Below, piece by piece: positions 22,153-32,391 of a stretch of 64,000 nt of DNA. The notes under the pieces were generated by a model that searched no databases, was not told the origin of the DNA, and saw only the letters and a program-made list of their open reading frames with translations. Made by a program: the position numbers and the translations under genes. The stretch's first letter is position 1. Every line of letters starts with the position of its first letter. Source of the DNA: Alphaproteobacteria bacterium (GTDB lineage Bacteria; Pseudomonadota; Alphaproteobacteria; Rhodobacterales; Rhodobacteraceae); assembly GCA_009908505.1 (NCBI GenBank), contig JAAAPD010000014.1, forward strand, positions 31,739 through 95,738, given 5' to 3'.

Positions 22153-22623
22153 ATGACACAGATCGACACACACCGCACCGCCGCCCCCGCCCATGACCGG
22201 GAACTGATCCCCCGCATGATGGCGCGGGCGATGCTGGCGCTCGTGGTCGCGGTCCTTGTGTTGGTGGCACTGGCACGGGCGACGGACCAGCCGCTGGTTG
22301 CCACCGCACCGACGGGCGACATCGTGGCGTCGCGCAGCCTGCTTTTGTCCGGCGACATGTCCGGCGCTGTTACAGTGCGCAAGGCCGACGGGGCGCTGAT
22401 CGCCGATCTCGGCCCCGATCGCGGGGGGTTCATTTCCGGCGTGTGGCGCGTGATCGAACGCGAACGCACCAAAAACCGGGTCGCCCTCGAGGGGCCCGTC
22501 ACCTTGCGGCGGCACGACACCGGCCGCCTGAGCATCCATGACCCGTCAACGGGCTGGAGCGCCGATCTCATGGGATTCGGCGAAGACAATGCCAGGGCCT
22601 TCGCACGGCTGCTGGCGCAATGA
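22153..22623 (+). CDS. puhC: PuhC, photosynthetic complex assembly protein
   Basis: The 156-residue protein has one N-terminal membrane anchor (about 25-42) and a periplasmic domain with the repeated GSVTVRKADG-like strands of PuhC. It corresponds to ORF162b of Rhodobacter, which is needed for full RC-LH1 levels. It starts 12 bases after puhB. Confidence 0.92.
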   Translation: MTQIDTHRTAAPAHDRELIPRMMARAMLALVVAVLVLVALARATDQPLVATAPTGDIVASRSLLLSGDMSGAVTVRKADGALIADLGPDRGGFISGVWRVIERERTKNRVALEGPVTLRRHDTGRLSIHDPSTGWSADLMGFGEDNARAFARLLAQ

Positions 22624-22695
22624 GGCATGTCACCCGGCGGGCGGGAACCCGCCCGGGACAACGGACATGCGGCAACAGGGAAAAGGAGGCCAAGA

Positions 22696-22992
22696 ATGGG
22701 ATGGCTTACCAAGGAAATTGAACGTGCGCCCTGCACGGTCGAGATCAGCCACAAGTTCGAGTCGCTGCACGCGCATCTGCGGTTCAACAACGGCGCCACG
22801 GTCTATCCGGGCGACGAGGTGAAGGTCCACGGCCCCGAGATCATGGCGCCCTTCGGCGAGATCGTCACCGAGGACCGCGAGGCGACGATCATCCGCGCCA
22901 GCGGGCTGGAACGGCTCTGGACGCGGCTGACCGGCGATTTCGAGGTCATGGAGCTATGCGAGTTTTCCTTTTCCGAGGAGGTGACGCTATGA
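22696..22992 (+). CDS. bciE: BciE, accessory subunit of the O2-dependent cyclase
   Basis: The 98-residue soluble protein lies between puhC and acsF, the place of the alphaproteobacterial cyclase subunit BciE that Rhodobacter sphaeroides AcsF requires. The conserved N-terminus is GWLTKEIERAPCTVEISHKFESLHAH, written here in part only for recognition of the family (positions 2-27). AAGGAGG precedes ATG 22696; the frame is open to 22627 but that part is not conserved. The stop overlaps acsF by ATGA, fitting a stoichiometric partner. Confidence 0.85.
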   Translation: MGWLTKEIERAPCTVEISHKFESLHAHLRFNNGATVYPGDEVKVHGPEIMAPFGEIVTEDREATIIRASGLERLWTRLTGDFEVMELCEFSFSEEVTL

Positions 22993-24113
22993 ACGTCCAG
23001 GCCAATCACAGCGCCGATGCGAAAACCGCCGAGGAAGGCATCGCGATCCAGCAGGAGCAGGCGAAATTCGACAGCACCGCGGCCACCGAGGCGGCCATGT
23101 CGAACACGCTGTTGACCCCGCGCTTCTATACCACCGATTTCGACGAGCTCGACGCCATCGACGTCAGCCCGGTGCGAGAGGACTGGGACAAGCTGATCGC
23201 GCAGATGGTCGCCGACCCCAACAAGGGCCACTTCAAGAAGAACGAGGACTGGGACCATGTCGACTGGGAGGGGATGGACCCTGCCCTGAAGAAGGAGTTC
23301 ATCGACTTCCTGATCTCGTCCTGCACCGCCGAATTCTCGGGCTGCGTGCTCTACAAGGAAATGAAGCGGCGCGGCACGAATGCCGACATCACCCAGCTGT
23401 TCCAGCTGATGGCACGGGACGAGGCGCGGCACGCGGGCTTCATCAATGATGCCCTGCGCGAGGCGGGCGTTGCGGTGAATCTCGGGTTCCTGACGCAGAA
23501 GAAGAAATACACCTATTTCCGCCCCAAATTCATCTATTACGCCACCTACCTGTCGGAAAAAATCGGCTATGCCCGCTACATCACGATCTTCCGGCACCTG
23601 GAGGCACATCCCGAGCACCGCTTTCACCCGATCTTCAAGTGGTTCGAGGAATGGTGCAACGACGAGTTCAGCCATGGTGAGGCCTTCGCGTTGTTGATGA
23701 AGACCGACCCCAAATTGACCTCGGGGCGCAATGTCTGGTGGATCAAGTTCTTCCTGACGGCCGTCTTCGCGACGATGTATGTGCGCGACCACCAGCGCCC
23801 GGCGTTTCACAAGGCCCTTGGCGTCGATCCCGATTGGTATGCCCACGAGGTCTTTACCAAGACCTCCGCGCTGACACGGCAGATCTTTCCGATCACGCTG
23901 GATATCGAACACCCCGCCTGGCAACCGACCCTGGAAAAGCTGCAGCGAGCCAATGTCGATCTGGATGCCGCCCGCAAACGCGGCGGCGTGACGGGGCTCA
24001 TTGGCAGACTGACGGCACAGGCCCGCGCCGCGACCGCCTTTGCACGGCTCTATTTCATACCGTCCCGAACGCACGAGGTGCCGGCAAGCACCCGGCTGCA
24101 GCCGGCCTATTGA
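22989..24113 (+). CDS. acsF: AcsF, O2-dependent Mg-protoporphyrin IX monomethyl ester cyclase
   Basis: The 374-residue diiron enzyme makes the isocyclic E ring with O2 and reductant. The carboxylate-bridged iron site is seen in the EFSGCVLYKEM helix, MARDEARHAGF, and EEWCNDEFSHGEAF. It duplicates the step of BchE, so the strain can make bacteriochlorophyll both with and without oxygen. The ATG at 22989 overlaps the bciE stop. Confidence 0.96.
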   Translation: MNVQANHSADAKTAEEGIAIQQEQAKFDSTAATEAAMSNTLLTPRFYTTDFDELDAIDVSPVREDWDKLIAQMVADPNKGHFKKNEDWDHVDWEGMDPALKKEFIDFLISSCTAEFSGCVLYKEMKRRGTNADITQLFQLMARDEARHAGFINDALREAGVAVNLGFLTQKKKYTYFRPKFIYYATYLSEKIGYARYITIFRHLEAHPEHRFHPIFKWFEEWCNDEFSHGEAFALLMKTDPKLTSGRNVWWIKFFLTAVFATMYVRDHQRPAFHKALGVDPDWYAHEVFTKTSALTRQIFPITLDIEHPAWQPTLEKLQRANVDLDAARKRGGVTGLIGRLTAQARAATAFARLYFIPSRTHEVPASTRLQPAY

Positions 24114-24159
24114 TGGACGCGACGGGCGCATATCGCGTTCGGCGCGCGGGGTGGGCGTG

Positions 24160-24984
24160 ATGGCCGATCCGTGGATCGCCACTCTGTTCGCGCTGTTCGC
24201 GTGGTGGTTTTCCACCGGTGTCATCCTGATCGTCGTGCGCCGCGCGGACCGCGCCGGCGCCGCCGCGCGGCGCGCGGCCACCTGGGGCGCACTGCCGTTG
24301 CTGGCGCTGGGGATATGGGGATTCGTCACGACGCTGGACGGGACCGGCCTGCAGGCCGCCTATGGGGCATTCCTGTCGGCGCTGGCCATCTGGGGCTGGA
24401 TCGAACTGGCCTTCCTGACGGGGGCCATCACCGGCCCCAACCTGCACCCCTGCCCCGCGAAGCTGCCCGAATGGGAACGGTTCCTGCGTGCCTGGGGCAC
24501 CGTCGCCTATCACGAGATGCTGTTGACGGCGGCCCTGATCACGCTGTGGTTCCTGGGGCATGGTGCGGAAAACATCTTTGGATTGTGGGTCTTCACGACG
24601 CTCTATTTCGCGCGCATCTCGGCCAAGCTGAACCTGTATTTCGGGGTGCCAAAGATCAACACCGAGTTCATCCCCGAGGCCCTGAGCCACCTGAGCAGCC
24701 ATTTCCGTATCTCGCGCCTCAACTGGGTGTTTCCCATTTCGATCACCGCGCTGACCTATGCCAGCGCCTGCTGGCTGGAACGGCTGTTTTCGGCCACCAG
24801 CGCCGGCGATGTGGTGGGCTTCGCTCTGCTGAGCGCGATCACCATGCTGGCCGCGCTGGAACATTGGCTGATGGTTCTGCCCCTGCCTGACGAAAAACTC
24901 TGGCGCTGGATGCTGCCCGCGCCGCCCGACGCCACCACAAAAAGAAACAAGACCAGACGACCGGAGAAAACCCATGGATTTTGA
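24160..24984 (+). CDS. puhE: PuhE, membrane protein of photosynthetic complex formation (DUF3623)
   Basis: The 274-residue membrane protein has about seven hydrophobic segments. Its length equals that of ORF274/PuhE of Rhodobacter capsulatus, and it sits in the same place between acsF and hemA. FNAR-like [19 protein letters not shown] is the most conserved block. PuhE is reported to affect bacteriochlorophyll levels; its biochemical role is unknown. The start at ATG 24160 gives the family length. The end overlaps hemA by 11 bases. Confidence 0.9.
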   Translation: MADPWIATLFALFAWWFSTGVILIVVRRADRAGAAARRAATWGALPLLALGIWGFVTTLDGTGLQAAYGAFLSALAIWGWIELAFLTGAITGPNLHPCPAKLPEWERFLRAWGTVAYHEMLLTAALITLWFLGHGAENIFGLWVFTTLYFARISAKLNLYFGVPKINTEFIPEALSHLSSHFRISRLNWVFPISITALTYASACWLERLFSATSAGDVVGFALLSAITMLAALEHWLMVLPLPDEKLWRWMLPAPPDATTKRNKTRRPEKTHGF

Positions 24985-26188
24985 CGCGATGTTCGCTTCC
25001 CAACTCGATGCCCTCAAGGCCGAAGGCAATTACCGCGTCTTCGCCGAGCTGGAACGCCAGTGCGGCGCGTTTCCCCGCGCACGAAGCCATGACGAGAACG
25101 CCCCCGAAGAGGTGACGGTCTGGTGTTCCAACGACTACCTCGGGATGGGCCAGCACCCGGTCGTCGCCCAGGCAATGAAGGATACCGTCGATCAGTGCGG
25201 CACGGGCGCCGGGGGCACGCGCAACATTTCCGGTACGAACCGTCATCATGTCGCGCTGGAGGCTGAACTGGCCGACCTGCACGGCAAGGAAGCGGCACTG
25301 CTCTTCACCAGCGGCTACGTGTCGAACTGGGCCGCGCTCTCGACGCTTGGGTCACGTCTGCCGGACGCGGTCATCCTTTCGGACGAGAAAAACCACGCCA
25401 GCATGATCGAGGGGATCCGCCATTCGCGGGCGCAAAAGGTGATCTGGAAGCACAACGATCCGCAAGACCTCGACGCCAAGCTGTCAGCCCTGCCGGCCAA
25501 CGCCCCCAAGATCGTGGCCTTCGAAAGCGTCTATTCCATGGATGGCGACATCTGCCCCATGGAAGAGATCATCGAGGTGGCCGAGAAACACGGTGCCATG
25601 ACCTATCTGGACGAGGTGCACGCGGTAGGCCTTTACGGCGCCCGCGGCGGCGGCATCTCCGAAGCGCGCGGCCTGGCCCATCGCATCACCCTGATCGAGG
25701 GCACGCTCGGCAAGGCCTTCGGCTGCATGGGGGGCTACGTCACCGGCTCGGCGGCACTGTGCGATTTCATCCGGTCCTTTGCCAGCGGCTTCATCTTCAC
25801 CACTGCCCTGCCGCCGGCCATCGCGGCGGCCGCGCAGGCCTCGATCGCGCATCTGAAGACCTCGCAGGTCGAGCGTGACCGGCAGCGCCAGCAGGTCACC
25901 CGGCTGCGCGAAATGCTGGACAAGCAGGGTATCCCACATCTGGACAACGACAGCCACATCATTCCCGTGATGATCAAGGACCCGGTCAAATGCCGGATGC
26001 TTGCGGACATCCTGATGCGCGATTTCGGCATCTACGTGCAGCCCATCAACTACCCCACGGTGCCGAAGGGAACCGAGCGTCTGCGCCTCACGCCGGGGCC
26101 GCTGCACAGCGATGCGGACCTCGTGCACCTGGTTGCTGCGCTGACCACGCTCTGGAAGCAATGCGCCCTTTCACATGCCGTGGCCTGA
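24974..26188 (+). CDS. hemA: 5-aminolevulinate synthase
   Basis: The 404-residue PLP enzyme condenses glycine and succinyl-CoA, the first step of tetrapyrrole synthesis in alphaproteobacteria. The glycine-rich [14 protein letters not shown] loop is at about 75-88 and the PLP lysine lies in [13 protein letters not shown] near 248. Overlap with puhE ties precursor supply to the photosynthetic operon. Another hemA/hemT copy elsewhere in the genome is possible. Confidence 0.96.
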   Translation: MDFDAMFASQLDALKAEGNYRVFAELERQCGAFPRARSHDENAPEEVTVWCSNDYLGMGQHPVVAQAMKDTVDQCGTGAGGTRNISGTNRHHVALEAELADLHGKEAALLFTSGYVSNWAALSTLGSRLPDAVILSDEKNHASMIEGIRHSRAQKVIWKHNDPQDLDAKLSALPANAPKIVAFESVYSMDGDICPMEEIIEVAEKHGAMTYLDEVHAVGLYGARGGGISEARGLAHRITLIEGTLGKAFGCMGGYVTGSAALCDFIRSFASGFIFTTALPPAIAAAAQASIAHLKTSQVERDRQRQQVTRLREMLDKQGIPHLDNDSHIIPVMIKDPVKCRMLADILMRDFGIYVQPINYPTVPKGTERLRLTPGPLHSDADLVHLVAALTTLWKQCALSHAVA

Positions 26189-26275
26189 CGCGCCATTGAC
26201 TTTGGCGGGCGCAGCCTAATTACCTGTGTCTGGCGCAGTGCGACAAACTGTCCGAAATCATCCAGGGAGGACCCC

Positions 26276-26725
26276 ATGACGACCAGACCACTGACGATAC
26301 TCGCCGCCGCGACACTGGGTACGGCCGCCATTGCCGACGACCACGCCACGGGCGATCCGGCGGCGGGAGAGCAAGCCTTCCGTCAATGTGCCTCTTGCCA
26401 CATGATCGTCGATGATGCAGGTGAAACCATCGCCCGGGGCGGTCGCGTCGGGCCCAACCTTTACGGCGTAGTGGGCCGCCAACGCGGCAGTGTCGAGGAT
26501 TTCCGCTATTCCGACCTTCTGATTGCGGCGGGTGAGGTCGAAGGCAACACCGCCTGGGACGAAGAAAGCTTCGTCGCCTACGTCCAGGACCCGTCGGGCT
26601 GGCTTACCGAGTTCACCGGCGAGAGCGGACGTGGCAAGATGACCTACATGGTGCGCAAGGAAGAAGATGCCGTGAACGTCTGGGCCTATCTGGCCTCGGT
26701 CGGCCCCGATCCAGAGAGCATGTAG
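26276..26725 (+). CDS. cycA: Class I cytochrome c (c2/c551-like electron carrier)
   Basis: The 149-residue secreted protein has a short signal peptide ending near AIA (residue 20). One heme motif CASCH is at 38-42, and a distal Met lies in GKMTYMV. A large insertion between helices marks a c2-like cytochrome. Its place after hemA suggests the soluble donor to PufC in cyclic electron flow. It has its own ribosome site (AGGGAGG) and a candidate TTGACT/TAATTA promoter in the 87-base gap. A terminator follows. Confidence 0.85.
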   Translation: MTTRPLTILAAATLGTAAIADDHATGDPAAGEQAFRQCASCHMIVDDAGETIARGGRVGPNLYGVVGRQRGSVEDFRYSDLLIAAGEVEGNTAWDEESFVAYVQDPSGWLTEFTGESGRGKMTYMVRKEEDAVNVWAYLASVGPDPESM

Positions 26726-26750
26726 CTTTCATCTCACCGAAGACCGAAAG

Positions 26751-26774
26751 GCCGCGTTATCTTGCGCGGCTTTT
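26751..26774 (+). terminator. Rho-independent terminator of the bchF-cycA run
   Basis: GCCGCG and CGCGGC pair around an 8-base loop, followed by TTTT. It lies 25 bases after the cytochrome c stop, and the convergent dxs ends at 26795. It closes the 16-kb plus-strand gene run. Confidence 0.75.
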
Positions 26775-26794
26775 CCTTTTCGTGTCCACGTCGC

Positions 26795-28723
26795 TCAGCG
26801 CGCCAGCGAAAGCGATACCACAGTGCCGGTTCCTGCCAGCGCATCGCGCGCCGTCGCCGCGATATCTCCGGCGGTCATTCCCGCTTCTTCATACATCTCG
26901 GACGGGCTGGCCTGCTCGATGAACCGATCCGGCAGGCAGACATTGCGGATGGCGAGCCCCCGGTCGAAGCAGCCCCGCCGGGCCAGTTCATGCATGACGA
27001 CCGACCCGAAGCCACCCTCGGCCCCCTCTTCGACCGTCACCAGCACACGGTGATCGCGGGCCAGGGCCTCGACAAGATCGCCGTCGAGCGGCTTGGCAAA
27101 GCGCGCATCGGCCACGGTCGCATTGATACCGGCCTGCGCCAGGTCATCGGCGGCGCTCAGGCATTCGCCCAAATGCGCCCCCAGCGAAAGGATCGCCACA
27201 TCCGCGCCCTGGCGCAGCACGCGTCCCTTGCCGATTTCCAGGACTTGCCCCTGATCCGGCAATGCCACCCCCGTACCCGCCCCGCGCGGATACCGAAAGG
27301 CGATGGGGCCGGTGTCATGGGCGGCTGCGGTGGCCACCATGTGGACCAGTTCGGCCTCATCCGCGGCGGCCATGACGGTAAAGCACGGCAGGCTGGCCAG
27401 GTAACCGATATCGAACGCGCCGGCATGGGTGGCCCCGTCGGCACCGACCAACCCGGCCCGGTCGATGGCGAAACGCACGGGCAGACCTTGCAGGGCCACG
27501 TCGTGCACCACCTGGTCATAGCCGCGCTGAAGGAAGGTGGAATAGATTGCGCAGAAGGGCCTTAGCCCGCTGGCCGCCATGCCGGCACAAAAGGTCACGG
27601 CGTGCTGCTCGGCGATACCCACGTCGAAGACCCGCGCCGGAAAGCGCTCGGCCATCTTCGTCACGCCCGTTCCGTCTGGCATCGCCGCCGTGACGCCGAC
27701 AATGCGCTCATCGCGCGCGGCCTCGTCGGTCAGGGCCTGTCCGAACACGGATGTATAGCTGGGCGCGGCCGGTCTGGATTTGGCCTGTGTGCCGGTCGCG
27801 GGGTCGAATTTCGACACGCCGTGGCCCCGATCGGCGGCGTCCTCGGCAGGGGCATAGCCCTTGCCCTTGACGGTGCAGCAATGGATCAGGACCGGCCCGG
27901 TGGCCCGGGCCCGCACCGCGCGCAAGACCGGCAGAAGCTGGTCCATGTCGTGCCCGTCGATCGGTCCGATATAGTCGAAGCCCAGCTCCTCGAACAGCGT
28001 GCCGCTGCCGGTCAGCCCGGTGACCATCTGGCGCGCGCGCTTGGCCCCTTCGCGCATCGGGGCGGGCATGGCGGACTCGACCCCCTCGGCCATGGACCGC
28101 ATGCGTCCCAGCGGGTCGCTGGCATACATCCGGCTGAGATAGGAGGACATCGCGCCGACCGGCGGGGCAATGGACATCTCGTTGTCGTTGAGGATCACGA
28201 TCAGCCGCTTGCCCAGGTGGCCGGCATTGTTCATCGCCTCATAGGCCATGCCCGCGCTGATCGCGCCGTCGCCGATCACGGCAATCGCATCGCCCGTCGC
28301 CTGCCCCATGTCACGGCCCACCGCGAAACCCAGCGCGGCGCTGATCGAGGTGCTGGAATGCGCGGCGCCGAAGGGGTCATGCGGGGACTCGCTGCGTTTC
28401 GTAAAGCCCGACAGGCCACCCTTCTGGCGCAGGGTGCGGATGCGGTCACGCCGCCCCGTCAGGATCTTGTGCGGATAGCATTGGTGGCTTACATCCCAGA
28501 TCAGCTTGTCCATGGGCGTGTTGAAAACCGCGTGGATGGCAACGCTCAGTTCCACAACACCCAGCGAAGAGCCAAGATGTCCGCCTGTTTGCGAAACCGC
28601 CGAAATCACTTCGGCGCGCAATTCATCGGCCAAGCGGGCCAAATCGCGGTCCGGCATCTGGCGCAGGTCGGACGGGCCGGCGACCCGGTCCAGCAATGGT
28701 GTTTGCAAATGGTCGTCCGTCAT
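26795..28723 (-). CDS. dxs: 1-deoxy-D-xylulose-5-phosphate synthase
   Basis: The 642-residue thiamine-diphosphate enzyme starts the MEP isoprenoid pathway, which supplies Idi and CrtE. The N-terminal domain has [13 protein letters not shown] and the ThDP/Mg site [18 protein letters not shown]. The transketolase middle domain starts near 325. ATG 28723 has AAGGGAGAG upstream. The frame is open to 29077 but that part lies inside pufC. Its place behind pufC copies the Rhodobacter layout, so puf read-through may raise expression. Confidence 0.95.
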   Translation of the reverse strand: MTDDHLQTPLLDRVAGPSDLRQMPDRDLARLADELRAEVISAVSQTGGHLGSSLGVVELSVAIHAVFNTPMDKLIWDVSHQCYPHKILTGRRDRIRTLRQKGGLSGFTKRSESPHDPFGAAHSSTSISAALGFAVGRDMGQATGDAIAVIGDGAISAGMAYEAMNNAGHLGKRLIVILNDNEMSIAPPVGAMSSYLSRMYASDPLGRMRSMAEGVESAMPAPMREGAKRARQMVTGLTGSGTLFEELGFDYIGPIDGHDMDQLLPVLRAVRARATGPVLIHCCTVKGKGYAPAEDAADRGHGVSKFDPATGTQAKSRPAAPSYTSVFGQALTDEAARDERIVGVTAAMPDGTGVTKMAERFPARVFDVGIAEQHAVTFCAGMAASGLRPFCAIYSTFLQRGYDQVVHDVALQGLPVRFAIDRAGLVGADGATHAGAFDIGYLASLPCFTVMAAADEAELVHMVATAAAHDTGPIAFRYPRGAGTGVALPDQGQVLEIGKGRVLRQGADVAILSLGAHLGECLSAADDLAQAGINATVADARFAKPLDGDLVEALARDHRVLVTVEEGAEGGFGSVVMHELARRGCFDRGLAIRNVCLPDRFIEQASPSEMYEEAGMTAGDIAATARDALAGTGTVVSLSLAR

Positions 28724-28800
28724 CGCTTCTCTCCCTTGGGATAGTTCCGGCACCGCCCGGCAATGGGCATGATGCAGACAGCGCGATCCGGCGTTGTGCG

Positions 28801-28830
28801 GCCGGGGCGCGCGATCCCGCACGCCCCGGC
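28801..28830 (-). other. Strong hairpin between pufC and dxs
   Basis: GCCGGGGCG and CGCCCCGGC are perfect 9-bp arms around a 12-base loop, 10 bases after the pufC stop. No T-run follows on the minus strand, so it looks more like a 3'-end stabiliser or attenuator than an intrinsic terminator. Confidence 0.6.
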
Positions 28831-28839
28831 GCCGGGTGT

Positions 28840-29964
28840 CTACTCGGCCGCGCCGTAGTCGGGCGCGCCGGTGGTCGCCAGTTCCGGCCAGTCCGCGATC
28901 ACGTTGGTGCCTTGCAGGGGTTGCAGATACCCCTTGTGGCAGGTCGCGCAGGCCGCCTTGGGCGCATCCTGATGAACGGGTCCGAGCCGGTCTTCCGGGT
29001 AGAGGTCCAAAAGGCCCACGAGATACTCGTTGTTGAGCTCCTGCACCATGGCGATGCCAAGGCTGGCCGTGGACCATTGCGGCGTCACCTGCGCCCCGTC
29101 ATAGAAGGCGCGGCTATTGTGACAGGTCACGCAATTGGCCCCCAGAGAATTGGAAAAGTAATTCATCAGCGAATAGGTCCGCTCGGCGTTCTGGATCGCA
29201 GGAACCGCCGGATCGGCCGGGCTGCCCTCGACGCGCGAGGCCAGGTCATGAACGCCGATCCGCTCGTAGTTGAGCAGGTAGCTTTCCAAGGCATCGGACG
29301 GCAGCGACGTGTACTGGCTCGTCTCGGTCACCCGGTTCTGGTTGGCCGACCAGCCGGCCATGGCCGACACCACGGGCGCCTCCTGGAACCAGATCTCGCT
29401 TGGCACGTTCTGGCCGCGGTGACAGGTCATGCAGGTGACACCGACTTCCTTGTTGGCATTGACGTGACCATCCCAGTTCTCGTTGATGCTCTGGGTCATC
29501 TGGATCATGCGGCGCGCGACGACCTTGGTGTACAGGTTGTCCTCGCCATAGGTTTCGAGATCGCCGTCGCCGTGGCAGTAGGCGCAGCCCTGCTCGGGCG
29601 AGACCCATCTGGTCATCGCCGCCATCACACGGTTGAAGTTGGCATCAGTCAGGTCGCCCAGCACCTGCACGTTCTCGTAGATGTCACCGGCAAGCGGCTC
29701 TCCCGGTTCCGTCGGGTATGGTGGATCCTCGAAGATGAGGGCGATGTCCGGATCCGGCGTTGCCAGCTCGGCCTGGAACTCCGTCACCGACATGCCGGTG
29801 CCGCGCGGCCCGGTCTGCAGGCTGGCGGTGGCGTAGGGCTGCCCCCAGGACACCAGCATGATGGCCACGAAGACCGCACCGCCGACCATGCCGACCAGGA
29901 TACCCGGCCCGTAGATATTGGTCGGGTTATTCCTGTTCCAATTTTCAAACCACTTGGGAAACAT
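28840..29964 (-). CDS. pufC: PufC, reaction-centre tetraheme cytochrome c subunit
   Basis: The 374-residue protein re-reduces the special pair. It has one N-terminal membrane helix (about 21-40) and four CxxCH motifs at 127-131, 178-182, 278-282 and 339-343. No lipobox cysteine is seen, so it is probably held by its uncleaved helix, unlike the lipid-anchored Blastochloris form. It starts 3 bases after pufM and ends the photosynthetic part of the superoperon. It replaces the pufX of Rhodobacter sphaeroides. Confidence 0.96.
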   Translation of the reverse strand: MFPKWFENWNRNNPTNIYGPGILVGMVGGAVFVAIMLVSWGQPYATASLQTGPRGTGMSVTEFQAELATPDPDIALIFEDPPYPTEPGEPLAGDIYENVQVLGDLTDANFNRVMAAMTRWVSPEQGCAYCHGDGDLETYGEDNLYTKVVARRMIQMTQSINENWDGHVNANKEVGVTCMTCHRGQNVPSEIWFQEAPVVSAMAGWSANQNRVTETSQYTSLPSDALESYLLNYERIGVHDLASRVEGSPADPAVPAIQNAERTYSLMNYFSNSLGANCVTCHNSRAFYDGAQVTPQWSTASLGIAMVQELNNEYLVGLLDLYPEDRLGPVHQDAPKAACATCHKGYLQPLQGTNVIADWPELATTGAPDYGAAE

Positions 29965-29967
29965 CGT

Positions 29968-30957
29968 TCACTCCCCCTGTCCGATGAAGGCGTCGTAGGT
30001 TCCGTAGGCTTCGTAGCCGTAGGACCCGTCATACATGGGGGCGAAGTTGTGCTCCTGCGCCCAGATGAACCAGTTGTCGACAACCGTGCCGGTCAGCAGG
30101 ATGCCGATACCGCCGGTGATCGGGGTCAGAACCGCGAACCACCAGGCCCAGCGGTGAATGCCCTCCATCGTGGCGTTGAAACCCATGGTCCAGCGCCAGA
30201 ACAGGGCGGCCCGTTCAGAGGCCGTGCCACGGTCGACGATCTGCTCGAGCTCACGATCGCCGCCGAACCGGCTGACGGCCAGGATCGTCGCGCCATGCAT
30301 GGCGAAAAGCAGGACCGACCCATAGAGAAACACGATGCTCAGACAGTGGAACGGGTTGTAATAGAGGTTCCCGTAACGGATGGAAAAGGCCGTGGTCCAG
30401 TCCAGGTGCGGGAAGATGCCGTAGGGCACCGCCTCGGACCAGGAGCCCATCAGCACGGGGCGGAACAGGCCCAGCACCAGGAACAGCCAGATGGCCGACC
30501 CGAAGGCCCAGAAGACATGCTTGCCCATCTTGTGGCTTGCCGCCAGCTGATACGACCGCGCCCACCAGGCCAGCACCGAGACCAGCAGGAAGAAGGAGGA
30601 GATGATATACCAGCCACCGTCATTGAGCGGCGGAATCCGCAGCCCGTATTGCGGGCTGGGCGGCTCCAGCGCCAACCAGAAGCCCTGGCGAAGGAATTCC
30701 GGGATAGACCACCCGACCTGCGCCAACATGTTCAGCCCCACGATGAAGAACCAAACCAGACCGGTGGCCAGGCTGACCAGGCCCAGCATGCCCAGGTTGA
30801 TCGGACCGATCTGGGCATTGCCGAACCAGCCGAAGAGCTTCGAGAAGAAGGGCTTGCCGCCGCGTTCCTCGCTCAGGCGACCGCCGCTGTCGTCCAGACC
30901 CCATTCCGGGGTGCCCTGAACCTGCACTTGCGTGAATATGTTCTGATATTCGATCAT
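29968..30957 (-). CDS. pufM: PufM, reaction centre M subunit
   Basis: The 329-residue core subunit has five membrane helices and binds the special pair, accessory bacteriochlorophylls, QA and iron. The [23 protein letters not shown] block and the [22 protein letters not shown] helix hold pigment and iron ligands. It is about 20 residues longer than Rhodobacter PufM. The extra C-terminal tail ([19 protein letters not shown]) is typical of PufC-containing centres. ATG 30957 follows the pufL stop by 2 bases; the frame is open to 31014 inside pufL. Confidence 0.96.
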   Translation of the reverse strand: MIEYQNIFTQVQVQGTPEWGLDDSGGRLSEERGGKPFFSKLFGWFGNAQIGPINLGMLGLVSLATGLVWFFIVGLNMLAQVGWSIPEFLRQGFWLALEPPSPQYGLRIPPLNDGGWYIISSFFLLVSVLAWWARSYQLAASHKMGKHVFWAFGSAIWLFLVLGLFRPVLMGSWSEAVPYGIFPHLDWTTAFSIRYGNLYYNPFHCLSIVFLYGSVLLFAMHGATILAVSRFGGDRELEQIVDRGTASERAALFWRWTMGFNATMEGIHRWAWWFAVLTPITGGIGILLTGTVVDNWFIWAQEHNFAPMYDGSYGYEAYGTYDAFIGQGE

Positions 30958-30959
30958 GA

Positions 30960-31799
30960 TTACATTCCCACCTGAGAGGGCCAGATCGGCAGCTCGAGCC
31001 ACCAGTTCCACCATTCGGGCCAGCCCTTGGTCCAGACCGGGCCGCTGATGATGATGCAGATCGCCGACCAGAACCCGGCATTTAGCGCCAGGAGCAGCCC
31101 CACGCGGTGAATGCCCAGCGTACCGACCGAATAGCCGATGAAATCACGAAAAAACGTGTCCTCGTGATCGGGGGTCTTCATCTCCTCGCCCTTCTCGGGG
31201 TTGGCCGCCGAGAGGATCAGCCCGCCATGCAGTGCCAGCGCCAGCGTCGTGGTGAAGAAGAACGTCACCGCCAGCATATGCGCCGGGTTGTAGTGGAAAT
31301 GCAGGTAGGCGTAGCCGGTGTTGCTGACCCAGTCGAGGTGACTGAAGATGCCGTAGGGAAAGCCGTGCCCCCAGGCGCCCATCAGCAGCGGGCGGAAGAC
31401 AACCAGCGTGGCATAGGCGAAGATCGCGACGCTGAAAGCGATGGGCACATGATAGCCCATGCCCAGCTTGCGGCAGATCTCGACTTCGCGCAGCGCCCAG
31501 CTGATGAAGGCACCCAGCGCGCAGATCGTGATGATCTGCCAAAGGCCGCCGTCGTTCAGCGGCGCCATGCCAAGGCCGTATTTCAGGTCCGGCGGCGCGA
31601 CGTTGATGAGCCACGGGTTGAAGGTGCCCTGCTGCGCGGCCCCCCAGAATATCAGGATTGTGCCCAGAAGGGCGAAAAAGGCGGTCGTGACCCCGAAGAA
31701 GCCCACGTAGAAGGGCCCTACCCAGAAGTCGAACAGATCGCCGCCGATCAACGTCCCTCCGCGGACGCGATACTTTCTTTCGAAGCTAAGCAACGCCAT
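30960..31799 (-). CDS. pufL: PufL, reaction centre L subunit
   Basis: The 279-residue subunit has five membrane helices and binds the special pair, bacteriopheophytin and QB. The [22 protein letters not shown] helix carries the bacteriochlorophyll and iron histidines. GGAGAG precedes ATG 31799. The 121-base gap from pufA holds a strong hairpin, the expected basis for higher LH1 than RC mRNA. Confidence 0.97.
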   Translation of the reverse strand: MALLSFERKYRVRGGTLIGGDLFDFWVGPFYVGFFGVTTAFFALLGTILIFWGAAQQGTFNPWLINVAPPDLKYGLGMAPLNDGGLWQIITICALGAFISWALREVEICRKLGMGYHVPIAFSVAIFAYATLVVFRPLLMGAWGHGFPYGIFSHLDWVSNTGYAYLHFHYNPAHMLAVTFFFTTTLALALHGGLILSAANPEKGEEMKTPDHEDTFFRDFIGYSVGTLGIHRVGLLLALNAGFWSAICIIISGPVWTKGWPEWWNWWLELPIWPSQVGM

Positions 31800-31866
31800 C
31801 GTTCAATTCTCTCCGCAATTGGCGGCCGGTTCGGTTCTGTCCGGGGCCGTCATGTGTCTGGTGTTC

Positions 31867-31893
31867 GCTGCGGGCGACAAACCCGCCCGCAGC
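31867..31893 (-). other. pufA-pufL intercistronic mRNA-stability hairpin
   Basis: GCTGCGGGCG and CGCCCGCAGC form a perfect 10-bp stem around a 7-base loop, 28 bases after the pufA stop, with no T-run. In Rhodobacter capsulatus a hairpin at this place protects the pufBA message from 3' exonucleases. The same role is likely here. Confidence 0.8.
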
Positions 31894-31920
31894 TATCTTT
31901 AAAGAGCTTTCGCCCGGGGC

Positions 31921-32088
31921 TCACTCCGCTGCGGCCATGCGCGCCTCGGCGGCGTTCTCGAACCAGTTGACACCGTTCGAGAGCAGCACGAGGTGGATCA
32001 TGACAGCGAGCAGGAAGAGGAAGACACCCTGCGCCACGAAGACGCGACGGGGATCGAAAATGAGCCAGATCTTGTAGAACTTCGCCAT
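31921..32088 (-). CDS. pufA: PufA, light-harvesting 1 alpha chain
   Basis: This is a 55-residue antenna peptide with the N-terminal [17 protein letters not shown] typical of LH1 alpha. One membrane helix follows, in which the His of [10 protein letters not shown] binds bacteriochlorophyll. AGGAG lies just before the ATG, 10 bases after pufB. It was found by reading the gap between pufL and pufB. Confidence 0.95.
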   Translation of the reverse strand: MAKFYKIWLIFDPRRVFVAQGVFLFLLAVMIHLVLLSNGVNWFENAAEARMAAAE

Positions 32089-32098
32089 CTTTTTCTCC

Positions 32099-32248
32099 TC
32101 AGAACCACGGCGCCCAGATATAGGTCGCGATATGTGCGACCACTGCCACCGCCGCGAACAGCCAGAGGCCGCTCATGTAGACGGAATGCAGTTCCTGGGC
32201 TTGCTCGTCGGTGAGACCTGTGAAGGACAGGTCGTTGTTATCAGCCAT
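32099..32248 (-). CDS. pufB: PufB, light-harvesting 1 beta chain
   Basis: This is a 49-residue antenna peptide. The N-terminus [19 protein letters not shown] leads into one membrane helix with the pigment-binding His in [23 protein letters not shown] precedes the ATG. It pairs with PufA to form the LH1 ring around the reaction centre. Confidence 0.95.
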   Translation of the reverse strand: MADNNDLSFTGLTDEQAQELHSVYMSGLWLFAAVAVVAHIATYIWAPWF

Positions 32249-32328
32249 AAACTTTCCTCCGGAATGCTATGCTGACGCCGCGTACCCCGCGGCCGGGTTC
32301 CTTCGGGGCCTTCACGGTCCCGCAGGTT

Positions 32329-32354
32329 CCTGTCCGCCCCCTTGCGGGGACAGG
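32329..32354 (-). other. Hairpin in the pufQ-pufB gap
   Basis: CCTGTCC and GGACAGG pair with 7-bp arms around a 12-base GC-rich loop, in the 143-base gap upstream of pufB. In Rhodobacter the pufQ-pufB segment is processed by endonuclease to give the stable pufBA message. This structure may mark that 5' end. Confidence 0.45.
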
Positions 32355-32391
32355 CAGATCGTGTCTCGGATCACCGAACCCCTGCATGGGG

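Noticed and set aside
26199..26227. Confident promoter call for the cytochrome c gene
   Set aside because: TTGACT and TAATTA are spaced by only about 15 bases; other evidence is lacking.
27602..28744. 380-codon open frame antisense to dxs, and similar long antisense frames over bchH, gcvP and mrpA
   Set aside because: High GC gives long stop-free antisense frames; none shows a domain, a ribosome site or operon logic.
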